In this document: positions 11,545-22,217 of the stretch, one piece after another
Numbering within the stretch: position 1 is the first letter of the stretch
Layout: each line of letters opens with the position of its first letter
Assembly (NCBI GenBank): GCA_028641055.1
Contig: CM054062.1
Span: 187,115,958-187,179,957 of the forward strand
Length of the DNA: 64,000 nucleotides
Direction of reading: 5' to 3'
Source of the DNA: Alopecurus myosuroides
Lineage: Eukaryota; Streptophyta; Magnoliopsida; Poales; Poaceae
The notes under the pieces: generated by a model
Told to the model about the DNA's origin: nothing
Databases searched by the model: none
Seen by the model: the letters and a program-made list of their open reading frames with translations, nothing else
Translations under genes and position numbers: made by a program

Positions 11545-12448
11545 TTATGCATGAGCTTGTTCCTGATCATAATTATCAACACGTGAGATGTTCATGGGAT
11601 TGTATTTTTATTGATGACCTCAAATTAAAAGAATGTCTGAATCTGTGTGTTCAATTGCTGTGAAAAAAGATCAGGTATTTTTGTGTTGAACTGTGTGCTC
11701 ACGTGGTGTGAAAAAACAGGCTTTTTGTTTATGACTTTGATCAGATGTATTGATGAAATCGTGTGCTCAAGTCCTGTGAAAAAAGACTTCGGGTGTGCGT
11801 GTGTTCAATTGTTTATGACTTCGAATTTAAAGTACTACTGAAAACTGTGTTCTCAATTGCTCAGAAAACACTTGGTGACTAATCTCGTGTGCCAAACACG
11901 TGAATTGATGGTGGGGGATTTCTGGGGAAGAGGATTGGCCTGGGGGAAGAGTTTTGGGTGTGAGGAGTGTTTCCACCTAAACCCCTTGAGATATTGCACA
12001 ACGGTACACCACGAAATGCTCCTACCAAACAAGGTGTGAAGGGGATTGAGAGGGATTGAGCTGGATTAAATCCCCAACAAGTCAAATTCCCCTCTAGTCC
12101 ATCCCAATCCACTCCAATCCACTTGGGGAGTGGATGAAACGAAAGGCCTAAATGATGAATTGAGCCCTTTTGTCGAACCATGACTATATAGAAGTTAAAT
12201 GTCGATCTTATATATCCATAGGCACGAGTTCAGCGGCGGTAGCAACGCTTCGGTGTGTTGCAAGCTGGACCAGATTGGGCTACTTGACGTAGGAAGGCAA
12301 CTTTCTAATAGTCTCCTCGATGGTGAAAAAAAGAAGCTTTGTTTAGAAGTCGGCTGAATTATTCATGTGGACCGAATCACAGAAAGGCCGGTTTCCAAAT
12401 GTACCGTTTAACATCCCACCCGAGACGTCCGAGATAGACTTGAATCGA
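11545..12448. other. diverged short repeats and unassigned sequence
   Basis: Between about 11645 and 11870 a motif like GTGTTCAATTGCTGTGAAAA recurs about five times with drift. At about 12034-12150 GATTGAG-rich and CAATCC-rich stretches can pair, as in small grass MITEs, and CCAAACAAGG lies at about 12024. No gene recognised. Confidence 0.35.
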
Positions 12449-12773
12449 GATTTTTTTCTCCTGAGCACGGGTGCTCGCTTTATTAAAGAAATTAAAAAAC
12501 ATATTTTACGGTTTTAAAAATTGTGAAAATCTTGGATATTATCAATTATGTATTATATAAACATGTAAAATTTTGATTGGAAATATTAAGTACCTTGGGT
12601 TACACAAAATAACAATTATACAGATCTATAACAGTGTTTGTCATTTTTTGTGTAGCCCATAATATAAAGAATTTCGTATTGTGATTTTTGCAAGCGTGTT
12701 GGCATCATGGACTATATCCAGAATTATTTTTCATTTATTTTGAAACTTCTAAACAGAGCTCGGGAGCAAAAAC
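12449..12773. mobile_element. possible MITE with CTCCCGAGC ends
   Basis: The left end TTTTTCTCCTGAGCACGGG and the right end CTCGGGAGCAAAAA (reverse complement TTTTTGCTCCCGAG) form short inverted repeats about 325 bp apart around AT-rich DNA. No convincing target duplication was found, so the boundaries are approximate. Confidence 0.4.
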
Positions 12774-13328
12774 GACTTGTCGGGTAGACTTCCCGCAAAT
12801 TATGAAAAGCTATTTTGACTGAACCCTTTTTTGTGGCAATTTTTTTTTGTAGTGTTTGACTGCCTGCCTATTCTTGTGCTGAAACTTTGACTGCCTGCTT
12901 CAATTTTGATGCAGTCGGCAGAAAAAAAAAAAGCCTATAGCACAGAGTAGCAGTACGTGGCATTGTCGCTGATGAAGCATAGTCCTACGTCGGGCACCTG
13001 CACCAAAATAATTGCTCTGAATTCCGATATCACCAGCAACTGCGCGTCGCTTGCTGTACATAGCTTGATTTCGAACATACTCCTACAAACTACCACATAT
13101 GGAAGGCATCGATTGATGCTGCCAAAATAGCTTGCCGGCAGGAATACATCGAGAACAACAACAGTAGTTAAAGAAAAGCAGACCAAAATATGTGTAGTTG
13201 GCTCTCGTAGTATCAACATGGAACACCATCCATCATCTTCAGTACAGGCCGGTCGAGAATAAGCATGACCGTAGACAGTAAACTCGCACACATACTACTA
13301 CATATATGCAGATGGAGGATATCCGGTC

Positions 13329-13805
13329 CTACCAGTAGTATTCCTGGCCGTAAAGCAGGCCGGCGCCTCCCGTCTGGTCATACATGCTTTGGAACGGCGG
13401 AGGCATGGCGCCGGCGGCGGTCATGTACTCCGGCGTCGACGCAGCCATCACCGGCGGCAAAGCGTGGGCGGCCGTACTGCCCTGATCCGTGGTCGGAGAG
13501 GCGCGTCCGAAGGAGGAGTAGGAGGAGGAGGACGAGGAGGAGTAGTAGGACGGGACGCCCGGGGCGTCGTGGTCGGCGACGTTGGAGTGGCGGCCGGTGA
13601 GCTCCTGCACGACGGCACGGAACTCCTCGGCGCTGGCGGTGAGCTTCATGGGGCTGGAGATGTACACCACCTTGATCCCCTTCCCGCCTCCGCCGCCGCC
13701 TCCCCCTGCCCCTTTCCTCTTCCCGCTGCCCTTGCCGTGGTGGTGGTGCACCGGCGGCTTGGAGACGCCGTTGTGCTGCCCGTGGTGCACGCTCAGCTTG
13801 TCCAT
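13329..13805 (-). CDS. VQ-motif protein, sigma-factor-binding-protein (SIB1) type
   Basis: A 158-aa intronless gene, the only convincing host gene here. Residues 44-52 (IKVVYISSP) and the VQ motif FRAVVQELTG (62-71) match the SIB1-like branch of plant VQ proteins. These bind the C-terminal domain of WRKY factors and, in SIB1, plastid sigma factors, and so act in defence and stress signalling. The N-terminus is His-rich, then KGSGKRKGAG and a Gly run (34-41). A Ser/Tyr run follows at 86-98, and the tail ends YGQEYYW. The start is the first ATG (13805); the same frame is open to 13889 but without an ATG. A TATA box lies about 155 bp upstream. Length is normal for the family, with no break. Placement within the SIB branch is inferred from the motif context. 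Confidence 0.88.
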   Translation of the reverse strand: MDKLSVHHGQHNGVSKPPVHHHHGKGSGKRKGAGGGGGGGGKGIKVVYISSPMKLTASAEEFRAVVQELTGRHSNVADHDAPGVPSYYSSSSSSSYSSFGRASPTTDQGSTAAHALPPVMAASTPEYMTAAGAMPPPFQSMYDQTGGAGLLYGQEYYW

Positions 13806-13957
13806 CTCAGCAATCTCGACGTGTGCACGGTGGATCGAATGCACGAGCGATCGGCGCGCCTTGATGATGTGGTGAAGCGGACTGACCAATCAGTCAATCA
13901 AGTTGCCCGATGGAGCTGTGAGATGAGGGGGTGAGTGGGGCTTTGTTGCCGGAGGCT

Positions 13958-13964
13958 TATATAG
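13958..13964 (-). promoter_or_regulatory. TATA box of the VQ gene (TATATAA)
   Basis: TATATAA on the minus strand, 153 bp before the chosen ATG, predicting a transcript start near 13930 and a 5' UTR of about 125 bases. Confidence 0.65.
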
Positions 13965-14743
13965 GCTTTGTGGCGCCGCAGGGTCACAGTGGCGATTTTT
14001 GTTTCAAGATATTGCTGCGCGGCGCTTCTGTGGCTGTGGATTGGGCGTTGCAGGTTCCGGGAATCTGCCAAACACAAATAATTCGAATTGAGGCACATGT
14101 GGCTTTGATTAGCTCGGAGTTGGGGCCACACCAGTATCTCGCCACAGCACGGTCATCGGGCGTGACGGTTTCTTCTTTTGTGTGAGTATTATCGTACTCT
14201 CCCCCTTGCTTGTGAACAAAGTTGGTGAGTCGATTGGACTGCGCAGGGTAATTTTGAGACAGGGAGAGCCAGTGAAGCTTCCTGGAAAAAAGGGGCGCGG
14301 GAGATGGCGACTGACGTGGACGCGTAGTGTATTTGGTTACTTCCTCTACGTGACCGTTTACTTGGAGGATCTGGAAAGGGGTACACGCGTGCATACCCAA
14401 CAGGATCTCCGGCCCTGGTCTTACAGTTCCAGTCCACGTACGGCACCACGGAGTTTTTTTTTTCTCGGTTGACACCGTGGCGATCGACATGGATCGAGAT
14501 GGCTCTCCGTTCTCTTTGTGCCCATGCACGTGCAGCCGAGGCATGAATTTTCCCGCCAAGCAACCGTGCGCATGCGCATGCTTTCAGATGAAGGAGGTAT
14601 ACGTGCTGCTCGCTGCGATACACTGTTACCAGTTTTAATCGATCAAGCCTATTCTAACTTGTAGACCATGCGAGGGAGCTAGTCACGTATACTATGCCAG
14701 TATGACTTGTCAGGGTGCACGCATCTGCACCCGACGTCCAGGT
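13965..14743 (-). other. upstream region of the VQ gene
   Basis: About 780 bp up to the CACTA element, with no transposon I recognise. It contains CACGTG-free, mixed-composition DNA and no competing gene. Overlapping frames on the minus strand (13984-14623) lack motifs. The CACTA insertion limits the native promoter to this stretch. Confidence 0.4.
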
Positions 14744-14761
14744 CACTACAGGAATCGGCCT

Positions 14762-14990
14762 ATATGCCGACGGCCAAATTCTATGCCGACGGCAATTTGT
14801 CGGGGCCGTCGGCATAGGTCGAGTGAGAAAATCTCAAACCGCGAAAAAAAAATTGCTATGCCGACGGCAATGCCGTCGGCCTTTTGTTTTTTGTTTTTTT
14901 TTGAGATACGCCGACGGCTGCCGTCGGCATAGACCCTAAGAGGGAATCCTGGATTGCGAAAAAAAAAATTGAGCTATGCCGACGGCAAAG
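14762..14990. repeat. left subterminal GCCGACGGC repeats
   Basis: At least eight copies of GCCGACGGC or its complement, some as facing pairs. In CACTA elements such repeats bind the TnpA-type protein. Confidence 0.85.
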
Positions 14991-15254
14991 CCAAGCTCAA
15001 TTTTTTTTTTTTGACTTAATCACCGTTTTGATCATAACTTTTGCATTCCAACTCGGATTTTGACGTTCTTTAGCTCGTTTCGAAGAGGAGAAACATATCT
15101 AAATTATCATGCATATTGTTAAAACTAAATAATTAGAAAAAAATCATGAGAAATAACGCAACTAACAATAATGGGTTAACAGTTTCGTCTGAGAGGGTTG
15201 TGGGGCGTCTGAATCCAACCAAAATCTAGGTGGACCTAAAAATCATGAGAAATA

Positions 15255-17690
15255 GGTAGTTGTGTACCTAAAAATGATTTTTTCCAAAAATCATGAGCAA
15301 AATAGGAGGCACCTGTAGTTCAAATTTGCCATGTTTCCAGCTGAATCGGCAGAAACTTGTGTTCTTCAAAAGAGGTGGATGAAAACCTTTTCAGAGGAAA
15401 ATAATTGGTTATTTGTGAATATAACATGGTATAGTATATTCAAAAAATGCAGCTCCTAGGTTTTGCAACATATTTGTGGTTGATGCTTCACAAAAAAAGC
15501 CATTTTTCACACTCGGAGGATGGAAAATGGTTTTTTTATTCAATGAAAAGGAAAACTTTCTTCGGGAACATTGTCCGTGCTTCCAATATACATGTTTGTG
15601 TGGAATATGGGCATATTTAAACAAACTATGCCATGGATTTGGCCATTACACCCGTCATTTGGCCCGAAACCCTAGAATGTTCGTAGGAGATAGCTCATTT
15701 ATGTGAACATATTTTCAACACAACCGTCGTATTCCAAGTTTATTATTTTTGGTGGATACTAGGACATATATAATGACACCACGCGAAGGTCTTGCATCAT
15801 TTTGGGGTTTTTAAAATTTTCTGAAATTTTCTAAGTCGGTTTCGTGAAAAAGTCAAGACGGCGGGCATGACCGTTCGTATCTAGGGCTTGAATATTGATA
15901 AACTCTTGGTTTATCTCTGATGAAATAGGTAGTTGTGTACCTAAAAATGATTTTTTCCAAAAATCATGAGCAAACTAGGAGGCACCTGTAGTTCAAATTT
16001 GCCCCGTTTCCAGTTGAATCGGCAGAAACTTGTGTTCTTCAAAAGAGGTGGATGAAAATCTTTTCAGAGGAAAATAATTGGTTATTTGTGAATATAACAT
16101 GGTCTAGTATATTCAAAAAATGCAGCTCCTAGGTTTTGCAACATATTTGTGGTTGATGCTTCACAAAAAAAGCCATTTTTCACACTCGGAGGATGGAAAA
16201 TGGTTTTTTTATTCAATGAAAAGGAAAACTTTCTTCGAGAACATTGTCCGTGCTTCCAATATACATGTTTGTGTGGAATATGGGCATATTTAAACAAACT
16301 ATTCCATGGATTTGGCCATTACACCCGTCATTTGGCCCGAAACCCTAGAATGTTCGTAGGAGATAGCTCATTTATGTGAACATATTTTCAACACAACCGT
16401 CGTATTCCAAGTTTATTATTTTTGGTGGATACTAGGACATATATAATGACACCACGCGAATGTCTTGCATCATTTTGGGGTTTTTTAAATTTTCTGGAAT
16501 TTTCTAAGTCGGTTTCGTGAAAAAGTCAAAAAGGCGGGCATGACCGTTCGTATCTAGGGCTTGAATATTGAGAAACTCTTGGTGTATCTCTGATGAAATA
16601 GGTAGTTGTGTACCTAAAAATGATTTTTTCCAAAAATCATGAGCAAACTAGGAGGCACCTGTAGTTCAAATTTGCCCCGTTTCCAGCTGAATCGGCAGAA
16701 ACTTGTGTTCTTCAAAAGAGGTGGATGAAAACCTTTTCAGAGGAAAATAATTGGTTATTTGTGAATATAACATGGTCTAGTATATTCAAAAAATGCAGCT
16801 CCTAGGTTTTGCAACATATTTGTGGTTGATGCTTCACAAAAAAAGCCATTTTTCACACTCGGAGGATGGAAAATGGTTTTTTTATTCAATGAAAAGGAAA
16901 ACTTTCTTCGGTAACATTGTCCGTGCTTCCAATATGCATGTTTGTGTGTAATATGGGCATATTTAAACAAACTATGCCATGGATTTGGCCATTACACCCG
17001 TCATTTGGCCCGAAACCCTAGAATGTTAGTAGAAGATAGCTCATTTATGTGAACATATTTTCAACACAACCGTCGTATTCCAAGTTTATTATTTTTGGTG
17101 GATACTAGGACATATATAATGACACCACGCGAAGGTCTTGCATCATTTTTGGGTTTTTTAAATTTTCTGGAATTTTCTAAGTCGGTTTCGTGAAAAAGTC
17201 AAGACGGCGGGCATGACCGTTCGTATCTAGGGCTTGAATATTGAGAAACTCTTGGTGTATCTCTGATGAAATAGGTAGTTGTGTACCTAAAAATGATTTT
17301 TTCCAAAAATCATGAGCAAACTAGGAGGCACCTGTAGTTCAAATTTGATCCGTTTCCAGCTGAATCGGCAGAAACTTGTGTTCTTCAAAAGAGGTGGATA
17401 AAAACCTTTTCAGAGGAAAATAATTGGTTATTTGTGAATATAACATGGTCTAGTATATTCAAAAAATGCAGCTCCTAGGTTTTGCAACATATTTGTGGTT
17501 GATGCTTCACAAAAAAAGCCATTTTTCACACTCGGAGGATGGAAAATGGTTTTTTTATTCAATGAAAAGGAAAACTTTCTTCGGGAACATTGTCCGTGCT
17601 TTCAATATGCATATTTGTGTGGAATATGGGCATATTTAAACAAACTATGCCATGGATTTGGCCATTACACCCGTCATTTGGCCTGTTTCC
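15255..17690. repeat. 673-bp tandem array inside the CACTA element
   Basis: Units start at 15255, 15928, 16601 and 17274 (GGTAGTTGTGTACCTAAAAA), exactly 673 bp apart. There are three full copies and about 0.6 of a fourth, which breaks off near 17684 after CATTTGGCC. Copies differ by only a few substitutions. A 71-aa minus-strand frame recurs in the first three units, and a related 76-84 aa plus-strand frame also repeats. Neither resembles a known protein. Confidence 0.95.
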
Positions 17691-18090
17691 ACCTTAATCG
17701 GCAGAAACTGTCAAAATGGTCACCATGGCTATTTATCAAAAGAGATTAATTTTTTTAAAACTATCGATGTTTTTATGATATGGATGTCATATTTGAATTT
17801 CTCTAATTTTTCTAATCGATTTAGACATTTTATTTGTCAAATTTCGATTTACGGATTTAAAGATATAAATTATTGTATATTAAATAATTTATTCACAAAA
17901 TAAAGTAATTTATAACATTATATTGTTATTTAGTCAATAAAGATAATTATAAAATTATTATTATTTGTTCAAATACAGTTTTAAATTTATACAATAGAAA
18001 AGTTTAACATTATTCCCCACAGGTTAATATGATTGATATGATAGTAATATCAGTAAGTTCTAACATCTCATATAGAATCTAGTTTGGAAG

Positions 18091-18155
18091 GAACTCAAAG
18101 GTTAAGCGTGCTTGGGCTGGAGCAATTTCAGGATGGGTGACCGAACGGGAAGTTT
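18091..18155 (+). ncRNA. 5S rRNA-like segment (fossil pol III internal promoter)
   Basis: GTTAAGCGTGCTTGGGC followed 12 bases later by AGGATGGGTGACC and then GGGAAGT match, in order and spacing, the box A and box C parts of the plant 5S rRNA gene. The intermediate element between them and four bases after box C differ. It is about half a 5S gene, so it is a relic or a recruited promoter and not a functional rRNA gene. Confidence 0.7.
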
Positions 18156-18304
18156 CACTAAGTTAAGTATGTTGACTAGATTAATTGTGTAATTAGAGAT
18201 TAGAGATTAAATATGTGGCTAAGTGAAAAATTCTGGAATAAAAATTCAAAAGAGTTCAAAAAAAAAAAAATCTTTTTTGTCAAAATTCAAATTTTGGAAA
18301 TATT

Positions 18305-18508
18305 GTGCCGACGGCTTTTGCCGTCGGCATAGAGCTTAGTGTGCAAGCCGTCGGCATAGCCTACGCCGACGGTTTTTTATGTGCGGACGGCCATTTGACC
18401 ATGTGCCGACGCCGGATAGGCCGACGGCAAGGTGCCGACGGCGGCCGTCGGCACAGCCTGTGCCGACGGCTTTTTAGCCTGTGCCGACGGCTTATGGCCG
18501 TCGGCATA
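18305..18508. repeat. right subterminal GCCGACGGC repeats
   Basis: About ten copies in both orientations, denser than on the left, ending about 20 bp from the CACTA terminus. Confidence 0.85.
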
Positions 18509-18569
18509 TGGAGCGTTTCCTGTAGTGGGTATATAAAACGCGAGAGCATTCCAGTTTACGCATACTTCA

Positions 18570-19685
18570 CCATTTTTTTTATTTTTTTCAAGGATACGTC
18601 CTGACGTATCGGTTTCATAAAAGAAGTGTCAAGAGGCCGAATTACAACGCGTTTGGCGCCAAGGCGCAGAACGCACTCCACCCCATACAAAGGAAAACTA
18701 CTCGCGAACCCTCCACCTATCCACTAGTCGAAGGCTACCCTTAAAAAGCCCCGTTGCACTCCACAACTGGGCTTCCTCCACAATACACGAAGAGACCATT
18801 TGGTTCGATGGCTGAAGCCCATCGAACACAACCCCATTGCGGTGTCTCCAAAGGCACCAGCAGACTAAGTTGATAGCCGTCCACCAGTCCTTCCTGTCAG
18901 GCCCGCCACCTCTTCTAGCAGCCAGCCAGTCTGACAAGGTATCTCCTACAGAGGGGGTCCAGTCTGGCCCACCCCACAAGGTGAAGAATGTGTGCCAGAT
19001 CTCCCGAGCGAAAGCGCACCCTAGGAGGAGATGGTTAATGTCCTATGCTTGTTGGTCGCAGAAAGGGCAAGCCGCAGGGTGCGGCAACCCCCTACGGCTA
19101 AGCCTATCCGCCGTCCAACATCTGTTCCTTGTTGCCAGCCACAGGAACACCTTACATTTTTTCAGGGCCCGGGAAGACCAAATCTGTAGAGCTCCTGCGA
19201 GCCTAGTCGACCCCTGGAAAAGCGCCCTATAGGCCGATCGTGCCGAGTATGCCAGGCTTGTTTCCCAGTTCCACCTGAGCACGTCCTCTCTCCCATCCGT
19301 GAGGATGATCCCTGCCATGAGGTCGGCTAGCCCAAGTAGTTCGCGGATTTCGGGGTCGTTTAGGTTGGTGGGCACGTCCTCCAGCCAGCCCCCGCGAAGC
19401 CCCTCTCGGACCGTCCTAGATGAGCGAGCCCTTTTGGACACCTTCGACAGGAGGTTTGGTGCCAAGTCCTTAATGCGCCTCTCATCCAGCCATCTATCCG
19501 TCCAGAAGAGAGTCGAAGCTCCATCTCCTAGGACCGAAATGGTCGCCGCCTCAAATAACGCTTTCGCATCCTGTGGCACTTGGATATTAAACTCTTTCCA
19601 AGGCTTGGAAGCGTCCGTACGACTGAGCCAGAGCCACCTAGCTCTCAGGGCCAGGTTCATCTTCCGCGGGTTCGGCACCCCGACA
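18570..19685 (-). mobile_element. 5'-truncated LINE, 3' end of ORF2
   Basis: A T-rich tract at about 18574-18590 (poly-A side on minus) is followed by a 3' UTR and then the C-terminus of an L1-type ORF2. The upper edge (about 19685) is abrupt, as with incomplete reverse transcription. I could not find a clear target duplication. Confidence 0.75.
18698..19678 (-). pseudogene. LINE ORF2 C-terminus (zinc-binding RT domain)
   Basis: One frame running from 19678 to the stop at 18698, broken by a single TAG near 19041-19043. Landmarks of plant LINE C-termini are present: ISVLGDGASTLFWTDRWLDE, then SARSAYRALFQG, WSSRALKKCKVFLWLATRNR, and the zinc-binding CPFC...H...C region around the stop. The tail reads CWCLWRHRNGVVFDG. 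It encodes the non-catalytic C-terminal part of the protein; endonuclease and reverse transcriptase are absent. Only the one nonsense codon separates the two open pieces, so decay is modest. Confidence 0.85.
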
Positions 19686-19929
19686 AATTAGGACGCTTAA
19701 CAGTTTTTCATATTTACAACTTGCAGAGAGAAAGTTTTGCATGTTTTACAACTTCCAAAAATTTGTGAGCATTTGTCTCACTAGATTTTTTTTTGCTTTC
19801 TTCGTACGGTACAAATAGACTTGTTTTGTCTTAATTTCGGCGAGTTAATTTTGTTTAATGACGTAAAGACGCACAACGGACCCAGCGATTCAAGCCGACT
19901 TGTCTTCTTAATGTTAGCTTAATTTTTCA

Positions 19930-22217
19930 CAAATGCCACAACTATGAGGCTGAATTCAACGGCTGACCATGTGGTTCGACCGACACATACTATATCCATG
20001 CAAGGTACAAACATCCTAGATAGTGTAGTTATTCTTCATGAGATGGTTCACGAGATTCACCGGAAAAAATTAAATGGGTGATATTTAAAATTAACTTTGA
20101 AAAGGCATATGCAAGGTCAAATGATTTTTTTTCTTCAACAAACTTTGAGAATGAAAAGTTTTGGGGGATGTGGCATGTTTAGATCCAGAAATTTGTTATT
20201 GGAAGTAGTGTGGCCATTCAAGTTAACGACAATGTTGGCCATTACTTTCAAACAAAAAATGAAGAAAATACGATCCATCATCGCCTATACAATTTAACAT
20301 AGTGGCGGATACGCTAGTCGTACTAATTGAGTGCGCCAAGTTAGATGGTCAAATTGAGTGTAGTTTCAGAGCTGATGGATGGTAGACTATCCATCCTTCA
20401 ATATGCCGATGATATAATTTTTTTATGACTCATGAGCTCGAAAAGACTAAGAACCTGGAATTATTATTGTAAACATTGACGTTGTTATCGGGAATAAAAA
20501 GTAATATCTATAAAGTTAATTTTTTTTTTGCCTCGGGGAAGCCCAAGAAGTTGCCGCTTAATATTCTGAATTATATGGCTACAAGAAAGTCTAGTTTCAA
20601 ATTAGACATTTGAATATTCCGACACGTTATCAGAGAATTGTAAATACTAAATGGAAACATGTCGAGGAAGGTGTGGAGAAAAGACTAACTAGTTGGAAAA
20701 AATTGCTTTCCGTCGACGAAAAGTTGGTTCTCATTAATTTAAGGCTAAGAAATATGATATTGGATAGAATATAATTCTTCAAGCTACCAAAGAAGTTCCA
20801 CATAGAGTAAGGAGACCATGAAAAAAGAATATCATCTTTCTTGGAATGTGGTTTATCGACCACGGGGGTCTTGGTGTCCATAAATTGGCAGCCAAGAACG
20901 CTGCCCTCTTGGTAAATGACCATTTAAGCTTATTATTGAGAATGGTTGGACAAAAAAATCTTGAAGAATAAGTATATAGGCTCAAGGGCGATGTCTCGAC
21001 TGTTTTGGAAACATGGCGATTCACACTTTTAGAATAGTCTAATAAAAAAAACACTTCTTCCGCTATGAATCTTTCGATATCAGTGCCGAATTGGTAATAA
21101 TATTCTAGGAGGATAAGTGGCTAGTTAATACCACACTCGGAACAATATTCGATATTGTATGGAACAAAGGAGGCACGATCACCACGGTTTTGGATACATT
21201 TCCACCGAATATGTAGTTGAGGCGAGATTTATTAGAACCAAACCATGCACCATGGAACATTCTTCTTGACGTTTTGCAACAATTCAATTGTTAAAAGAAC
21301 CGACGATTTTGTTGAAATTTACATGAGAATGGAGAATACTCAGTGGATTCTATTTACATGACACTCGTTCATTAAAAAGTGTCAGTCCATAATAACAAAA
21401 AAAGAAAGGAAAACATGAAAGTGACACTAAAAATTAAAATTTTCGCGTCGTACCTTCACAAAGGGGTAATCCTGACCAAGGATAACCTAGCAAAGCACAA
21501 GTGGCACAAGAATTTATATTGCAGTTTTGGTCGCCTTTATGAGTCAATTAAGCACTTATTTTTCCGGTGAATGTTCACGCGTTCTGTACATTTAAGCCTC
21601 GCGGTGGCTTCTAACTTGTCCCCACCATGTAGTGTTGCAAATATTTTCGGAAACTACTCCCTCCATTCTATATTAGTTGACATTTAAACAGATGTATTTA
21701 GACATATATTAGTGATAGATACGCCCATTTCAATGTCATCTAATATGGAATGGTGTGGAATTGATCAAGAGTTTAGAAGTGTCATTAGTATGGAAACTTT
21801 TACCGTTATTTCGTCGATTTGACTATGCAGAAAAAAAAAAATAACATTACAAAAATCTACTCATTTGTGGGTAATTTACCTATGTGTACTTATTGCTTTG
21901 TTTACGGTGTCTCTTCAGCTTATGGAGAATAGAGATATATACAGAGGTTCGTACACGGATGGAGCAGAAGGTGAGGAATTTTTTTTTTATTACACATAGA
22001 TCACGCCTAGTCTAAGGATCATCCCTCCGTCATCTTAGGCATTGTTATGAGTTTTTTCGTAGTTGTATTGCACCTTTATTTTTTCTTCTTTTTCTTTATT
22101 TAAACCGCCGTGAGCATCCTATCTAAATAGTGGACGGGTGTGAACTCTTATAAACAAATTGTATCAGTGTGACGTTAACTTATGAGTTAAATAAAACGCG
22201 TTTTATCGGAAAAAAAT
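19930..22217 (+). mobile_element. decayed LINE remnant (RT to 3' end)
   Basis: In shifting frames the plus strand shows EMVHEIHRKKLNG (about 20040), the RT catalytic box LQYADDIIFL (about 20400), WKHVEEGVEKRLTSWKK (about 20652), a zinc-domain piece HKGVILTKDNLAKHKW (21458-21505) and IKHLFF (about 21550). After a MITE come GIDQEFRSVIS (about 21759) and LMENRDIY (about 21920). An A run at about 22210-22217 is a likely tail. Many stops and indels make it non-functional. The 5' edge is not defined. Confidence 0.7.
21657..21756. mobile_element. Stowaway-type MITE (Tc1/Mariner), short
   Basis: Left end CTCCCTCCATTCTATATTAG after a TA, with right end CTAATATGGAATGG in inverted orientation about 100 bp on. 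This is the Stowaway signature. The right tip is degraded and the second TA is not intact. It lies inside the LINE coding remnant, between FGN and GIDQEF. Confidence 0.65.

Larger units (their letters stand above)
14744..18527. mobile_element. non-autonomous CACTA (En/Spm) transposon
   Basis: Left end CACTACAGGAATCGGCC at 14744; right end TTTCCTGTAGTG finishing at 18527. The outer 32 bp agree at 28 positions in inverted orientation. The 3-bp target duplication is GGT (14741-14743 and 18528-18530). Subterminal regions carry many GCCGACGGC / GCCGTCGGC units in both orientations (14764-14990 and 18305-18508), the expected transposase-binding repeats. No transposase gene remains. The interior is a 673-bp tandem array (15255-17690), AT-rich DNA, and a 5S-rRNA-like segment. 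Length 3784 bp. Confidence 0.95.

Noticed and set aside
13806..13889. N-terminal extension of the VQ gene
   Set aside because: The frame is open but has no ATG. The VQ protein is complete from the ATG at 13805, and the extension overlaps the predicted 5' UTR.
13389..13934. 181-codon plus-strand frame
   Set aside because: Antisense shadow of the VQ gene, Arg/Gly-rich with no domain.
15255..17690. CRISPR-like or satellite centromere array
   Set aside because: The 673-bp period without short repeats and spacers excludes CRISPR. The array lies inside a CACTA element with a GGT target duplication, so it is not centromeric.
18091..18155. Functional 5S rRNA gene
   Set aside because: Only about half the gene is present, with changes in conserved parts and no 5S array around it.
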